Assembly (NCBI RefSeq): GCF_024679245.1
Contig: NC_090196.1
Span: forward strand, 4,713,361 to 4,777,360
Source: Pseudorasbora parva
Taxonomy: Eukaryota; Chordata; Actinopteri; Cypriniformes; Gobionidae
Length of the DNA: 64,000 nucleotides
Reading direction: 5' to 3'
The notes beneath the pieces are model-generated. The model worked only from the letters and a program-made list of their open reading frames with translations, had not been told where the DNA came from and searched no databases. A program made the translations under genes and the position numbers. Positions 42,826-54,241 of this stretch are shown in pieces. How positions within the stretch are numbered: position 1 is the stretch's first letter; each line of letters opens with the position of its first letter.

Positions 42826-42965
42826 CCTTTTCCACCAGAATGAACCGGGTGCTAGTTTGGAGCCAGTGCTAGTGCCAGTTCAGTTGGTTCGACTTGAGAG
42901 CCTTCTAAGAACCGTTTGCTTTTCCACATGCTAAGAGCCACAACAGAGCCAGGTCTTAAGTCATA
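42826..42965. mobile_element. Arm of a 'CCCTTTTCCACCAGAATGAAC' element
   Basis: Inverted match over about 140 bp to 45685-45825 (CCAGTGCTAGTG, GAGCCAGGTCTTA). The matching right end may belong to the element at 44556-45825 instead. Confidence 0.6.
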
Positions 42966-44555
42966 CCAGAGTCCTGCACGGGTCCATCCCAGACCCGTTA
43001 ATATTTGCCCGTTACCCGATCTGTGCCTGCAATAAATCACACACGCTAAAATTATTCCAATTAAAATGCTTTATTTTTTTTTATCTTGCACCTCTCTCAA
43101 CATCACAACATCGTCATGAATGACTCGCTGTCATTCGCTCCTTTATAGGCTCGCTGTCAACAATTTTATATACTCCACTCACCAATTTTTACTTTTACTT
43201 CACCCATTGCTAATCCTACCACGCTCACTCCATCTGGGCTACGAGTGGCATCAACAAAAGTCACAGTGGTGGTGACGTGATGGGTCAAATAGCATATCGT
43301 TGTTGCGTATATGTGCAATGGTAATTTGGACATAGAATTTGTAATACAGAATGTTCGGGGGGGAAGAAGGAGGACCGAATCGTTTTTCGAGAACCGGCAA
43401 ACATTTAAAGACTTAACCAAACAAAATGAAAATAATGCGGGCAGCCCCTCACGGACATCTGCCACGCACACATATAATAAAACAAACACAACTCAACGTA
43501 AAATCCAGGTCTGGTGATCTCTCGTCCTTTATTGGTGTCGCTCATCCTTATACCTCCGAGCTCCCTCAGAGGACTCGAACTGCTTGAAATCTGTCAATAT
43601 TCTCTCATATGATAATCTCTGTGCAATCTAGTTCAACAGTTTCCATAAACTTTAAGTGTCTTAGGGCCGTGCGATGCCAGTCGCGACTCTAGTGTTTATG
43701 CTAGTTTCAGCCTGACGCAGTTATCATTTTCACGTTCAGCACGTCCCCGCCTGTGTTTTTTTTTTTTTTTTTTTAAGTTGCCAGTTACCGCCAGGGTTTT
43801 TAACCATTTTCACCAAAATGTAATAGCCCATAGAATATTTTGTTTTATGAACATCTGCATGCAATACATCAAAATAAAGAGCTGACCCTCTTATTAAAAA
43901 TAAAAATAAAATTAAAAAAAATAATTCTAGCTTTATGCATTCTTGTTTATCAACATTTGAATATGAATCAGTTTCATATTCAAAAAGTTACATTTTGAAC
44001 AAAAAGCTGAAAAAAATCACGTTTTTCTGAAAAACACGTTTCCAGATCCGAGTCCATCAACCCCTAATGCTTCCACAGTCCTGTAGCTCATCCTGGGTCC
44101 ACATTTCATTCACTAACATTATATATTTTTGATTCATATGCTGTTTAATGATGATGATCTGGTTATTTTTCATATATCATTACATACGATCGCTTGTTTT
44201 ACGGCGTCTTACTCGTGTGTTTTGATCAGGAGATTCAGTACTCCTTCAGGAGATGCGTAATAGCGCCCCTCTAGTGTCTAACAGTGAAAACACAGAAACC
44301 CGGCAAATTCAGTGTTTGGCCTGGAAGCGTTTTCTCAAAAATAACGAAAAAATTTGTGTTTGGCAGGGAAAGAGTGAAAAAGCAAATGCACTCGTGCCCA
44401 TCTGTTTGCTCATGGGCATGCTGGTCTGAAAGGAGGTTGTGTTCAGGCCAAACAGCAACCTTCCCAGGTCTCTTGTGAAGCCAATACTTAAACTACAATT
44501 CATTGACTGGCCACTAGAGACAGGCTCAAGAAGGGAGCAGAATCTCATTTACCCC
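42966..44555. other. Repeat-derived region, not resolved
   Basis: Near 42970 'AGTCCTGCACGGGTCCATCCC' resembles a hAT-type terminus; a T-run lies at 43757-43774. No exon identified. Confidence 0.4.
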
Positions 44556-45825
44556 TCATTTTCCACCAAGGCAGTGCTGGTGCAGGTTCAGAGCCAGAGC
44601 CTAGTTACAAATCGTTTCTTTGTCTTTCCACAGCCAAAGCACCAGCTCTGAAACAGGAAAAGTGGTTCTTAAGTAGCACCAAAACATTGCTGGGCTAGAA
44701 CCGCTTGCGTCAGAGGCTGGGGGCGGGGTTGCTGTGATCAACAAGACGAACACAAACTTGAGACCACCATTTTTTAAATAGCATCTGCTACATTGTAATC
44801 TCCATCTATACAAATCATGGTGAGCTACACGAATGCGTTGGATTTGCGGTGTTTTGATGCCGATGTAGGATCATAAAGCCATGAGCCATTGTTGATGGAA
44901 GGCTTGTTCGAGATGCATCAGCATGCGCTGTGCAGCCCGATCACTGTATGACTTCAAAGTACAGCGAGATCAAACGATTTCGAAGGCCTTGTGTCCACCA
45001 AAGCGTTTTTTCACGCTGCTGGCTGGCGTTTTCAGTTGTTTTCAATGAGAGCGCCGCGTTTTTAGAACGCCTGGAGCGCACCGAGGCGCTGAGCGAGTGT
45101 TTCACGCGCTGAGCGCTCAGCGTTTTTACTGGTCGCCGAGAGTTGAAGAATGTTCAACTTTGAGTAAAACGCAGCGCTCATCACTGTCACTCTTCACTCG
45201 GGCGTCCAATCACAGTAGAGAAGGGGCGGGACAAACACAACACCGACCAACTGCCACATTCTGCGTGTCGTCAACAAATGACAACAAGCAATTATAACGG
45301 AATAAAATGATTTAAAACAAAAGCCAGAGCAAATACTTTACATTGTATCTGCAAGTTTATATAGAATCAATACAGGAACAAACTACCTGTGAAATTAGAA
45401 AGACCTCCGCGGATTTTCTGTATCATAACAACAAGCAAGTCTCAACTGAGGAGAAAAAACGCTGCCTGCCAAAACGCTCTCAAGCTCTCACAGCGAGGCG
45501 TTTTCAGCAGAGCGCCTAGCGTTTTCTGCTGGCTAAAAACGCTTTGGTGGACACACGGCCTTATTATGCTTTTGAATCACGCTTTATTTTGATATTATAC
45601 GCGGATCAGAGAAGCCTGGTGTGTTTGTATTTCATGCTGCCTCGCTAGCGTTCCTGAGAAAGTTGAGACGTATACAGTGACGTAAGACCTGGCTCTGTGC
45701 TGGCTCTCTAGCCTGTGGAAAGCCAAACCCATTCTTAAAGGCTCGTCAGTCGAACCAAGTTAAAACTGACACTAGCACTGGCTCTGAACTAGCACCTTGT
45801 TCATTCTGGTGGAAAGGGGGTAATT
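44556..45825. mobile_element. Element with CCACCA(A/G) termini hosting a MITE
   Basis: The left end (TTTCCACCAAGGCAGTGCTG, GAGCCAGAGCC, CTTTCCACAGCC) and right end are imperfect inverted copies; a second MITE is nested at 44981-45565. Confidence 0.6.
44981..45565. mobile_element. 585-bp MITE with long inverted ends
   Basis: GGCCTTGTGTCCACCAAAGC and, inverted at the right end, GCTTTGGTGGACACACGGCC; inner GCGTTTT/AAAACGC motifs recur. Confidence 0.8.
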
Positions 45826-46789
45826 GAGCCCCATGGTAAAAAAAAACAACAACTTTACAGCAGAAAAAAACATGTTTACACAAATTGTGGTTTTGGTCTA
45901 CACGACTAATTTTCTCCTTCAAAAACTGTGATTTTTTTTAATAACTCATTCATTTACATTTACCTCTTTGCCCACTGTCAGTTATCAGGGAGTAACAAAC
46001 TGCCAAGATACAATGTCAAATTTGACACTTCAAAAAAAAAAGTATTTGGTTCAGGTCAGGTGCTTTGTTGGTGTGTTTGTCCTTTGAGGAGCTGAAAACG
46101 ACTGCGCCATTGACCAACAAATATTTGCTCTAAAGTCAATAGTACAGTATTTTTTATTTTATTTCAAAGGCGTGTTAGTTATATACGCCTATAGGCGGGT
46201 GCAGTACGCACATACACTTTGCTTATTAAACACACAGAGAGAGAGCAGCAGCAGAACACAAACATTTTAAAATATTAATAGTAAAAGGATTCTTCTGGGG
46301 AAAAGGGTATTTCCTTTCACAAATTTGGCCATGAAAATAGTGAATCCGCTGCTCCCTCCTTGGCACCTTATCTCACTGCTGCTAGGTGAGCTACAGAAGT
46401 AATATGGTAAAGTAAGTGCAGTTGTGTGAAGTTCACATGCAATTGTCTACCTCATGATATCACTGGAGATAGTGATACATTTTTTTTACCATCATGTTTT
46501 TTTTGTTGTTGTTTTTTCAGTGTGGAGGAGGATGAGTTCTAAAACGTATCTGAAAAAATATATATTTAGAATTTAAACTGTACAAATATGTAGGTAAGAC
46601 AAAAAAAAAAAACTATGCTTTTTATACATTGCCAGGACCAGTAGGTATTCAATCAGTCATAACACAGGCCTGGAATTAGAGCCATCGCAGAGCCATCACT
46701 AGAAAATCCTCTTTCTTTGACCCAGAAAGAGAAGCTGCAAAATATTCTGGGGCCTTTTTCAGATGTATTTACACCTCTCCCCTGATGAA
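45826..46789. other. Nothing recognised
   Basis: AT-rich with several A and T runs; no exon supported. Confidence 0.35.
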
Positions 46790-47741
46790 TTAAAGGGGGG
46801 GGGGGGTGAAATGCTGTTTCATGCATACTGAGCTTTTTACACTGTTAAAGACTTGGATTCCCATCCTAAACATAGACAAAGTTTCAAAAACTAATGTTGG
46901 ACGTTTGATGGAGTATTTCTGTGTCAAAAATACTCCTTCCGGTTTCTCACAAGTTTCGGAGAGTTTTTTTCGAGTATGGGTCCGCTTGACGTTAATAGAG
47001 CGGAAGGTCCTTGAATGGGCCGTACGGGCTCTTCTCTCGGTAGGGCGCGCACGCGCGTGACTAGAGCGAGAGAGGACATGCACGCCCATAAACACTCTCA
47101 GCTGCAGATCCAGTCGTCGTTATAGTCCGCGCCGCGCTCCACTTTATTCCTATGGGTGACGTCGAGCGACTTCAACGCTTCAGCACAGCATTCTGGGAAG
47201 GCAGCGCTGCATTTGAACTGATTTGAACGCAGAAATGATGGGAAGCTTCACAACATCGTTTCAGTCGCGACGCAAAAGTGGATTTACACGCCACTGCTGT
47301 CAGGACTGCACCAAATCATACCAAAGAAGTGTGTTTTTGACGGAGCGGTCACAAATGTTGACAAGCCACTAAATACATAAATACAGTCCATACCACAGAG
47401 ACGGACGTCCTGCTGTTGCCGTTTCTCCTGTTCAATTTATTTCTGCCTCAGATTTGATTCTGGATCATTATCTGTATTAGCTGAGATAGCCATGGGTTTC
47501 TCCACGCTTGAGGACGTCACCGCTTTGTTCGCGATCGTCATTCTTTAGCTCCGCCCACACGATACGCCTCCAGGCGCTCGGTTTTTTCCTGAAAGACTCG
47601 GTACAGCCCATATTTCTTTTATAAATATAATAAAACTAAAGACTTTTCGGAGATATGAAGGATGCAATACTACTCTATAGGTACTCAAGATTGACATGAG
47701 ATTGACTGAAACTGAGTGTTTCACCCCCCCCCCCCCTTTAA
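46790..47741. mobile_element. TTAA-flanked MITE with G/C-run ends
   Basis: TTAA at both ends. The left is TTAAAGGGGGG...GTGAAATGCTGTTTC and the right is GAGTGTTTCACCCCC...CTTTAA. Piggybac- or Kolobok-type; no transposase. Confidence 0.78.
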
Positions 47742-48555
47742 TGTCATACAGCATGATTATAGAGCATCTCTAAAGAGGCTATGCGTAAGATTCAAAGTGA
47801 GGCCAAGTAAGGTTCAAAAGCCAGACAAGTTCAAAAGATGTTGGAACTCAGGTGACAAAGGAATCAAGAAGTATATGGTCTAGCCCAATTGTGATTACCA
47901 ATAAGCTGGACCACACCATGAAGTTTTGTAATTATTTAAAATTTGAGCAACATCATTTTGTGCCCTATGAATTAGACAACATATTCAGTGACTCCAGTTT
48001 TATTTCAAACCTGACCTTACCTTGGTTCTAAAGGGAAGCTAGAGCGTGCTGAGTACACTCAAACAAAAGGACGAAAACTGTCCGTTTAAAATGTTATTAT
48101 AGCATATTGACCTCAAAGATTTGGCTATGCATGTTGCAGCATTGAGCAATGTAGCCAATCACATGTGTGTTGATCTCTTGAACACTGGCCTAACTAAAGT
48201 TTTTGTTAAGTGCTGAATTCTGTATGCATGCTAATCCTCCCATTATAACAATCAAGGTGTAGACACAATTTATATATCATATAAAATATATTAATTTTGC
48301 AGTAAAGACAGCTTCCTTTGTAATGTAAGTTTTCACAAGAGTGCAGCAGAAGACGGTGAGAATGTGATGAAACAATGTGAGGGACAGCGTTTTAGCGATT
48401 CTAAAGGGAGCACAGTTTGTGCGCTTTCTATGTATAATCCTACTGCATACTGGCATTCACCTTCAAAATTGCAATGATTAACATCTGCATCACTAATTTC
48501 AGAAGCACCCTTAGTGATTTGATTCTGGAACTTGGCCTGCTTCAGTTATTCCTTG
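47742..48555. other. Nothing recognised
   Basis: Low-complexity-free AT-rich sequence without a supported exon. Confidence 0.35.
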
Positions 48556-48722
48556 TTAGTGGTCCCAACCCTGGAGTATGCCCGGCACTACACAGTTTAG
48601 ATGTCTCCCTAATCAGTAACACCTGATTCAACACATCAGACCTCAGATGAGTGTATCAGAAAAGAGAAACATCCAAAATATGCAGAACTGAGCACTCCAG
48701 GACCAGGGTTGGGAACCACTAC
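48556..48722. mobile_element. Short palindromic MITE
   Basis: AGTGGTCCCAACCCTGGAG at the left and CTCCAGGACCAGGGTTGGGA with ACCACTA at the right; core 'AACACCTGATTCAACACATC'. Confidence 0.72.
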
Positions 48723-48996
48723 CATATATCATGACTTTTTAATGGAACCATTAAGGAAGCTGGAGAATTGGGAGGAATAAGAACACATAATTGTTAACCA
48801 CTGATTAGATTCTGGTACTGGGCCGGCTTCAGTAAAGAAAGGCAGTGCTCAGTTTTCTAGGGGGTCATTGGAACTGCAAGTGATTAATGGATGTTGCAGC
48901 CTTAAAAAAAATATATGACACATTTGTGGACAAGGTTGGCAAGATACTACTGTTTGATTCATTCTTAACTTCTCCTCAATAGCTTTTACTCTAAAG

Positions 48997-49114
48997 GACC
49001 TGACAAAGAAACAGAGGCGTTTCTACCTGCCTCAAAATTTCATCAGACCCTTCATCTTTCGGACGGACACATACGAAATTGGATTTTGGGCTGTCCTTAC
49101 ACAGGCCATACAAG
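48997..49114 (+). CDS. Candidate internal exon, unrecognised
   Basis: 118 bp after a pyrimidine-rich tract and AAAG acceptor, before a GTAAGG donor. Phase 0 gives 'DLTKKQRRFYLPQNFIRPFI' then 'FRTDTYEIGFWAVLTQAIQ'. A second register and the minus strand are also open, so direction is not certain. No family recognised. Confidence 0.33.
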
Positions 49115-49418
49115 GTAAGGAGACTCCTGTGATTCATTAGCCATAAGCTGTCTCCTGCAGCAATGCAGTTACTATAGAGAGATGCATTGGCCATTAAATG
49201 GGCTATCCAGTAGCCAATATGTTGCTTGTTAGGTAAGGGAGCAATGAAAGCAAATGGCAAGCCTATTCAGGATGTTTTCCCTTTTTTAGGCCTCGTGAGT
49301 TACTGGTACATCACAGCCCCCTATATCTTTTTTTGTTCCTCATCCTTTTACCACATTTCAGTCCTTCTAGCATCCTCCAACTTACTATTACCCGCCTCAC
49401 TTTTCTAAAGAAAACTTC

Positions 49419-49582
49419 TTAGAGTTACGTATGTAACCCAGTTCCCTGAAATGGGAACGAGATGCTAATTTAGACATAATCAGCTTTGAACTCTCTGAAG
49501 GAAGATGTCCAGGCATGCCCTAAGCGTGGCAATGCAACCTATCATCTTGTTTCAGGGAACCAGGTTACATACGTAACCCTAA
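49419..49582. repeat. Hairpin resembling DIRS termini
   Basis: TTAGAGTTACGTATGTAACC and its complement bracket about 80 bp; adjoining GTTCCCTGAAATGGGAACGA resembles the CTTGTTCCCTGAGAGGGAAC of the DIRS left end at 21617. Confidence 0.55.
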
Positions 49583-50358
49583 GACTAGGGCTTGCATAGA
49601 CTAGTTGAGTAGTTGAGAGATAGACTTCAACCACTTGTTGGCACTGTCGGAAACAATCGACTTTTCGGGCTTGCATTAGCCATAAATTAATTCAAAACAG
49701 CGAACTTCACCAACAGACACCACATCAGATGTGTGGAAGTGATTCATCTAGAACGACAAAAATATTGTAATTTTTCAACTCTGTAAGACTACTTTAAAAT
49801 ACAACAGCAGTATGACCACCCTCCACAACCACCTACGACTGAAACATTGAAGCAAATAAGCATTGGTGAATTCTGTAAATGCCGGATTACAAGGAGGAGA
49901 AGACAGGTAATAACAGATTTACTTGTGGATTTTATAGTGAAGGATATAAAACCACTCTCTGCAGTTTCAGGACAGGGATTAAGGGGAATTATCAACTTCT
50001 TTCAACCCACTTACACCATTCCATCGAATGCCACACTCTGGAAAGCTATACTCATATAGTTTGCATATGCAATGCAAATTTTAGGATTACAATGTTGTGT
50101 GCAGCTATTTATTTGGCTTTACTCCATTACATGAAAATTAGAATAAGTCATAATAATAATATTTTGAGAGTTTACTTATGTATGTAATAAACATTTATTG
50201 ATAATAATTACATTCACCTAAAGGATTATTAGGAACACCTGTTCAATTTCTTATTTATGCAATTATCTAATCAACCAATCACATGGCAGTTGCTTCAATG
50301 CATTTAGGGGTGTGGTCCTGGTCAAGACAATCTCCTGAACTCCAAACTGAATGTCAGA

Positions 50359-50768
50359 ATGGGAAAGAAAGGTGATTTAAGCAGTTTTGAGGCTGGCATG
50401 GTCGTTGGTGCCAGACGGGCCGGTCTGAGTATTTCACAATCTGCTCAGTTACTGGGATTTTCACGCACAACCATTTCTAGGGTTTACAAAGAATGGTGTG
50501 AAAAGGGAAAAACATCCAGTATGCGGCAGTCCTGTGGGAGAAAATGCCTTGTTGATGCTCGAGGTCAGAGGAGAATGGGCCGACTGATTCAAGCTGATAG
50601 AAGAGCAACTTTGACTGAAATAACCACTCGTTACAACCGAGGTATGCAGCAAAGCATTTGTGAAGCCACAATACGCACAACCTTGAGGCGGATGGGCTAC
50701 AACAGCAGAAGACCCCACCGGGTACCACTCATCTCCACTAATAATAGGACAAAGAGGCTACAATTTGC
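50359..50768 (+). pseudogene. Tc1 transposase N-terminal half, cut by an insertion
   Basis: 'MGKKGDLSSFEAGMVVGAR' opens the frame, followed by the paired-type helix-turn-helix ('LSISQSAQLLGFSRTTISRV') and second DNA-binding subdomain ('TLTEITTRYNRG', 'SICEATIRTTLRRMGYNSR') up to 'KRLQFA'. The 9-bp-TSD element B starts at 50769. Past it, 51963-52140 continues the catalytic domain with stops. The N-terminal half is fully open, so the insertion may have been what killed it. Confidence 0.88.
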
Positions 50769-51962
50769 TAGCCTGGTTTTACCAGACTCTCGTACATTTC
50801 ATTTGTACATAGAGTCTGGCCACTCTCCATTGACAAGGGTTTATTTCCGCGAAGGCAGGCACCCTGTTGAGGTTTAAAACTATTGGATCTGCCCTGAGCC
50901 ACTCTGGATCTGCCATAACCAATCGCTAACGTTTGGTTGTGAAGTATGTCATGCGCCCTTCGCCTGTTTCACTCATGGAAATCCAACAAAATAAAAGTGC
51001 ACATGTGCATGCTACCTCAGTAATAAAACTATAGGATAAAACCTAAAACTCGTGCATTCGGATTGTGATTTATTCTCGCCACGGTGGAGAGGAAAGTTCT
51101 GTGATCGGAAACGCGGCGCTCACGCGGTCCGTAACATCATTGTATGCTGTAAATAAAATGTCATATGCTTGGTATGATAATAAATGCTGCTATAAATAAC
51201 GGACCAATTCAAATGTTTAAGGGATTTTATTTTAATTTGTTTGAGCGGTGATGAAATATATTGCTCTTCTAAATACTTGCCAGCATTTTTAGGAAATACA
51301 AGTCCAGAAATGCATTCAAATAACAGCAAAGCAACCGTATGGTGTTCTGCAGTGGTCAAAAATGATTACAAACAGTGCATTTTGAAGTGATATATTGTTG
51401 AAAACTCAGAGATGTGGATTCGGACAGCTGTTACATCAACACGACCTTGCGTTTGTCAAAAGCAGTAACGTTAGGTAACTTGGCCGGGGATTTTTCCACG
51501 GGTGGTGAGAGACGGACGGCAATAAAATAACTGACCAGTCCCTGTAACTTAAATGATGGCAATACCTTCCGACCCCACGAGAAACAGTTACCGTCCGAAT
51601 AGCTTCAGCCAACTCCTTCATCACTAACGAAGCGATCTGGAAAATCAAACTTTTCCCGAATTTACCCTGTCGGAGGGCCACCAACAAACCCCAGCAAAGA
51701 CTGTTATTTCTCCGGCTTTAACTCCTGGATATTTTCGGCAGCAGTGCCACAATGCAATGAATGGTTTAGTTTGCATCTTTCTCCGCTGCCATTACTGAAC
51801 ACATCTCAAACTAGCGCTCCACATCAACGTCATCGTTCTCAGCCACTCCCTCTGTTCGCTGATTGGACCGGTAAAAATTTGTTCGGAGAAAACCTAAGAC
51901 TACAGATTTACATAGGAAAATGAAAATTGAGCGGAAGTACGTAGGAGGGCAGAGCCAGGCTA
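50769..51962 (-). mobile_element. 9-bp-TSD 'TAGCCTGG' element, copy B (complete)
   Basis: 1194 bp, TAGCCTGGTTTTACCAGACT at one end and GCAGAGCCAGGCTA at the other, with perfect 9-bp flanks ACAATTTGC (50760-50768, 51963-51971) inside a Tc1 transposase gene, so the borders are certain. Inward CCAAT boxes are at 50919-50923 and, complemented, 51862-51866. The minus strand carries a helicase-like gene start at 51792. Confidence 0.9.
51590..51792 (-). pseudogene. RecQ-like helicase N-terminal fragment in element B
   Basis: ATG at 51792 gives MAAEKDAN and a stop; across frame breaks follow 'IQELKPE', 'QSLLGFVG' and 'KFGKSLIFQIASLVMKELAE'. The T-G before the Walker A Lys is in another register ('PPTG'), showing an indel. 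Its order and spacing match the Q-motif and motif I of RecQ-like helicases and the unrelated-in-sequence copies C1 and C2. Confidence 0.55.
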
Positions 51963-52170
51963 ACAATTTGCACAAGCTCACCAAAATTGGACAGTTGAGG
52001 ACTGGAAAAATGTTGCCTGGTCTGATGAGTTTCGATTTCTGTTGAGACATTCAGATGGTAGAGTAAAAATTTGGCAAAAACAGAATGAGAACATGGATCC
52101 ATAATGCCTTGTTACCACTGTGCAGGCTGGTGGTGGTGGTGTAATGGTGTGGAGGATCCTGCTTTAATCC

Positions 52171-52835
52171 ACAATCTGATAAATTGGGGAGTGTGAAAAA
52201 TTAAAGAGAAATAGTGGTTTGCTCTTTCAACTCTCTCCACCTCATCTCACATCTGCCATGCTCTAAATCCTAAATCCCCCTAGGGAGCAGAACAAAGGTG
52301 CTTTCAGGAAATCTGCCAAGCAAATATTCTCCAGCTCCAAACTGCATTGGGCAAAGGTGGAAAGCGGGACAAACGGCTGGACGTGCAAATGTTTGGGCTT
52401 TGTTTCTGTTTGATCGAATTGTAAATATATCTATTAAAATACTGATATTCTGCTCTATAACTCCTCCCTGAACCTCTTGCTGCCCTGTATCTCACTCTTT
52501 CATTGGCTATCTGTCATCACGATGTCATTTTCAACTAATAACTAATTTCGCACAGCAGGATTATGAATCGCTGACAGGTCAAGTTATTTAGCATGCCAAA
52601 TGTCTTGTGGACATCGGCAACCTGTCAGCGTTTCTCTCTTTTTGTGTCTTTGATCATTCACACTTTGTGACAATTCGCCTATGATCTCGGGCATTTGTCA
52701 GTGATTTTGCAAAACCTGTCAGCGAGTCAAAATTGGGGCTCAAATCGGGCAGTGTGAACTCTGCTTTAGAGAAGTCTTCTTCAGTTTTTTTCAAATTAGC
52801 TCAGAGGGGAAATATTAATAATTATTCATAGCTCA
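52171..52835. other. Transposon debris
   Basis: Ends with 'CGGGCAGTGTGAACTCTGC' (about 52748), a phrase seen at hAT-like element ends in cyprinids; otherwise not resolved. Confidence 0.35.
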
Positions 52836-52837
52836 TT

Positions 52838-53650
52838 GTGAAGGTGGGACTGCATCAAGGATCAGCTCTGAGCCCCTTCTTGTTTGCGGTGGTGATGGAC
52901 AGGCTGACAGATGAGGTTAGACAGGAATCTCCATGGACTATGATGTTTGCGGATGACATTGTGATCTGTAGTGAGAGCAGGGAGCAGGTGGAGGAAAGTT
53001 TAGAGCGGTGGAAGTTTGCTCTGGAGGAATGAAGGTTAATGAATGTTAGTGAGAGCAAGACAGAATGCATGTGTGTGAATGAGAGAGAACAAAGTGAAAC
53101 AGTGAGGTTACAGGGAGAAGAGGTAAAGAAGGTGCAGGATTTTAAGTACTGAGGCTCAACAATCCAGAGCAATGGGGAGTGTGGAAAAGAGGTGAAGAAG
53201 CGTGTGCAGGCAGGTTGGAATGGGTGGAGAAAAGTGTCAGGTCTGTTGTGTGATAAAAGTGTACCAGCAATAATGAAAGGAAAGGTGTACAGGACAGTAG
53301 TGAGACCAGCGATGTTGTATGGTTTGGAGACAGAAAAGACAGGAGGAAGAGCTAGAGGTAGTAGAGCTAAAGATGTTGAGGTTCTCTTTGGGAGTGATGA
53401 GGTGGTTGAGATGGTTTTGACATGTTTAGAGGAGGGAGAGTAAATATATTGGTAAAATGATGCTGAGGTTAGAGCTGCCAGGCAGGAGGTCAAGAGGAAG
53501 ACCAAAGAGGAGGTTTATGGATGTAGTGAAGGAGGACATGAAGGTAGTCGGTCTGAGAGAAGAGGATACAGAGGATAGGACTAGATGGAGGCAGATGATT
53601 CGCTGTGGCGACCCCTGAAGGAAACAGTCGAGCGGAACAGAAGATTAATA
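52838..53650 (+). pseudogene. RTE-like LINE 3' end
   Basis: 'VGLHQGSALSPFLFAVVMDR' (RT motif B), 'MFADDIVICSESREQVEESL' (motif C, FADD), then after stops 'VRPAMLYGLE' and 'GRPKRRFMDVVKEDMK', and a 3' end with 'CGCTGTGGCGACCCCTGAAG'. This is the usual layout of a widespread RTE-type element. Several stops; inactive. Confidence 0.82.
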
Positions 53651-53799
53651 ATGCATATTTTAATCAGTTTAACTGATGTGATGATATGAATTAGAATAAC
53701 TTGATGTGGCTACATTAACATTACAATCAATTAATCCGCTCATACCATGAATGCTCAGTACTGATTATTAATTAATTCTAAGAAATTGATATTTTTCAT

Positions 53800-54232
53800 T
53801 AGCCTAGAAATCTAGATGCACCCTGGCCGCAGCAAATCTAATCTGCCGCAAGTGTAGTCAAGCAACTCTCAAGGTGTGCTTGCGTGCTTCTAGTAAACAC
53901 AGAAACTGGCGAACGGCGGTCATTCGAATCAGCTTTGACCGCGACTCTGGAAGACTTGGAGTTAAGCTTTTCTCTGAGAAAAGAACAAAGAACGGCACTG
54001 AAGTCATTCTTAAGAAGGGAAGATGTGTTCAGAGTTTAGCCGACCGGATACGGCGAATGTTTAATCAGTCAGCGAGCTCTGCTTCACCTTCGTTGCTCTG
54101 GTTGGTTGTAGCGCTATCCTATCGCGTGCAGAGGGAGTTTGAAAGACAACCGTTTATCCGCCCCTCAGATTGAGCTGTCAATGGTGAGTTTCCAGACCAA
54201 ACATCTTGATGTGGGTCTGGCTTGTCAGGCTT
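53800..54232 (+). mobile_element. 9-bp-TSD 'TAGCCT' element, copy C2
   Basis: Starts TAGCCTAGAAATCTAGATGC and ends GGCTTGTCAGGCTT, with perfect 9-bp flanks ATTTTTCAT (53791-53799, 54233-54241). Inverted homologue of C1 (8458-8986), with the same helicase segment on the plus strand. Confidence 0.87.
53925..54035 (+). pseudogene. Helicase N-terminal fragment in element C2
   Basis: Frame gives 'ALTATLEDLELSFSLRKEQR' then 'TALKSFLRREDVFRV' and a stop where C1 has LPTGYGK. The 'RKEQR..LKSF' part corresponds to 'LKPEQ..SLLGF' of elements A and B. Confidence 0.55.
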
Positions 54233-54241
54233 ATTTTTCAT

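Larger units (their letters stand above)
50215..52170 (+). mobile_element. Tc1-like transposon interrupted by element B
   Basis: Left terminus 'CACCTAAAGGATTATTAGGA'; transposase resumes after the insertion as '[20 protein letters not shown]'-like sequence. It fades out near 52170, without a right terminus. Confidence 0.82.

Noticed and set aside
48991..49260. Minus-strand frame opposite the exon candidate 48997-49114
   Set aside because: Also open, with weaker splice context; kept only as a caution on strand assignment.
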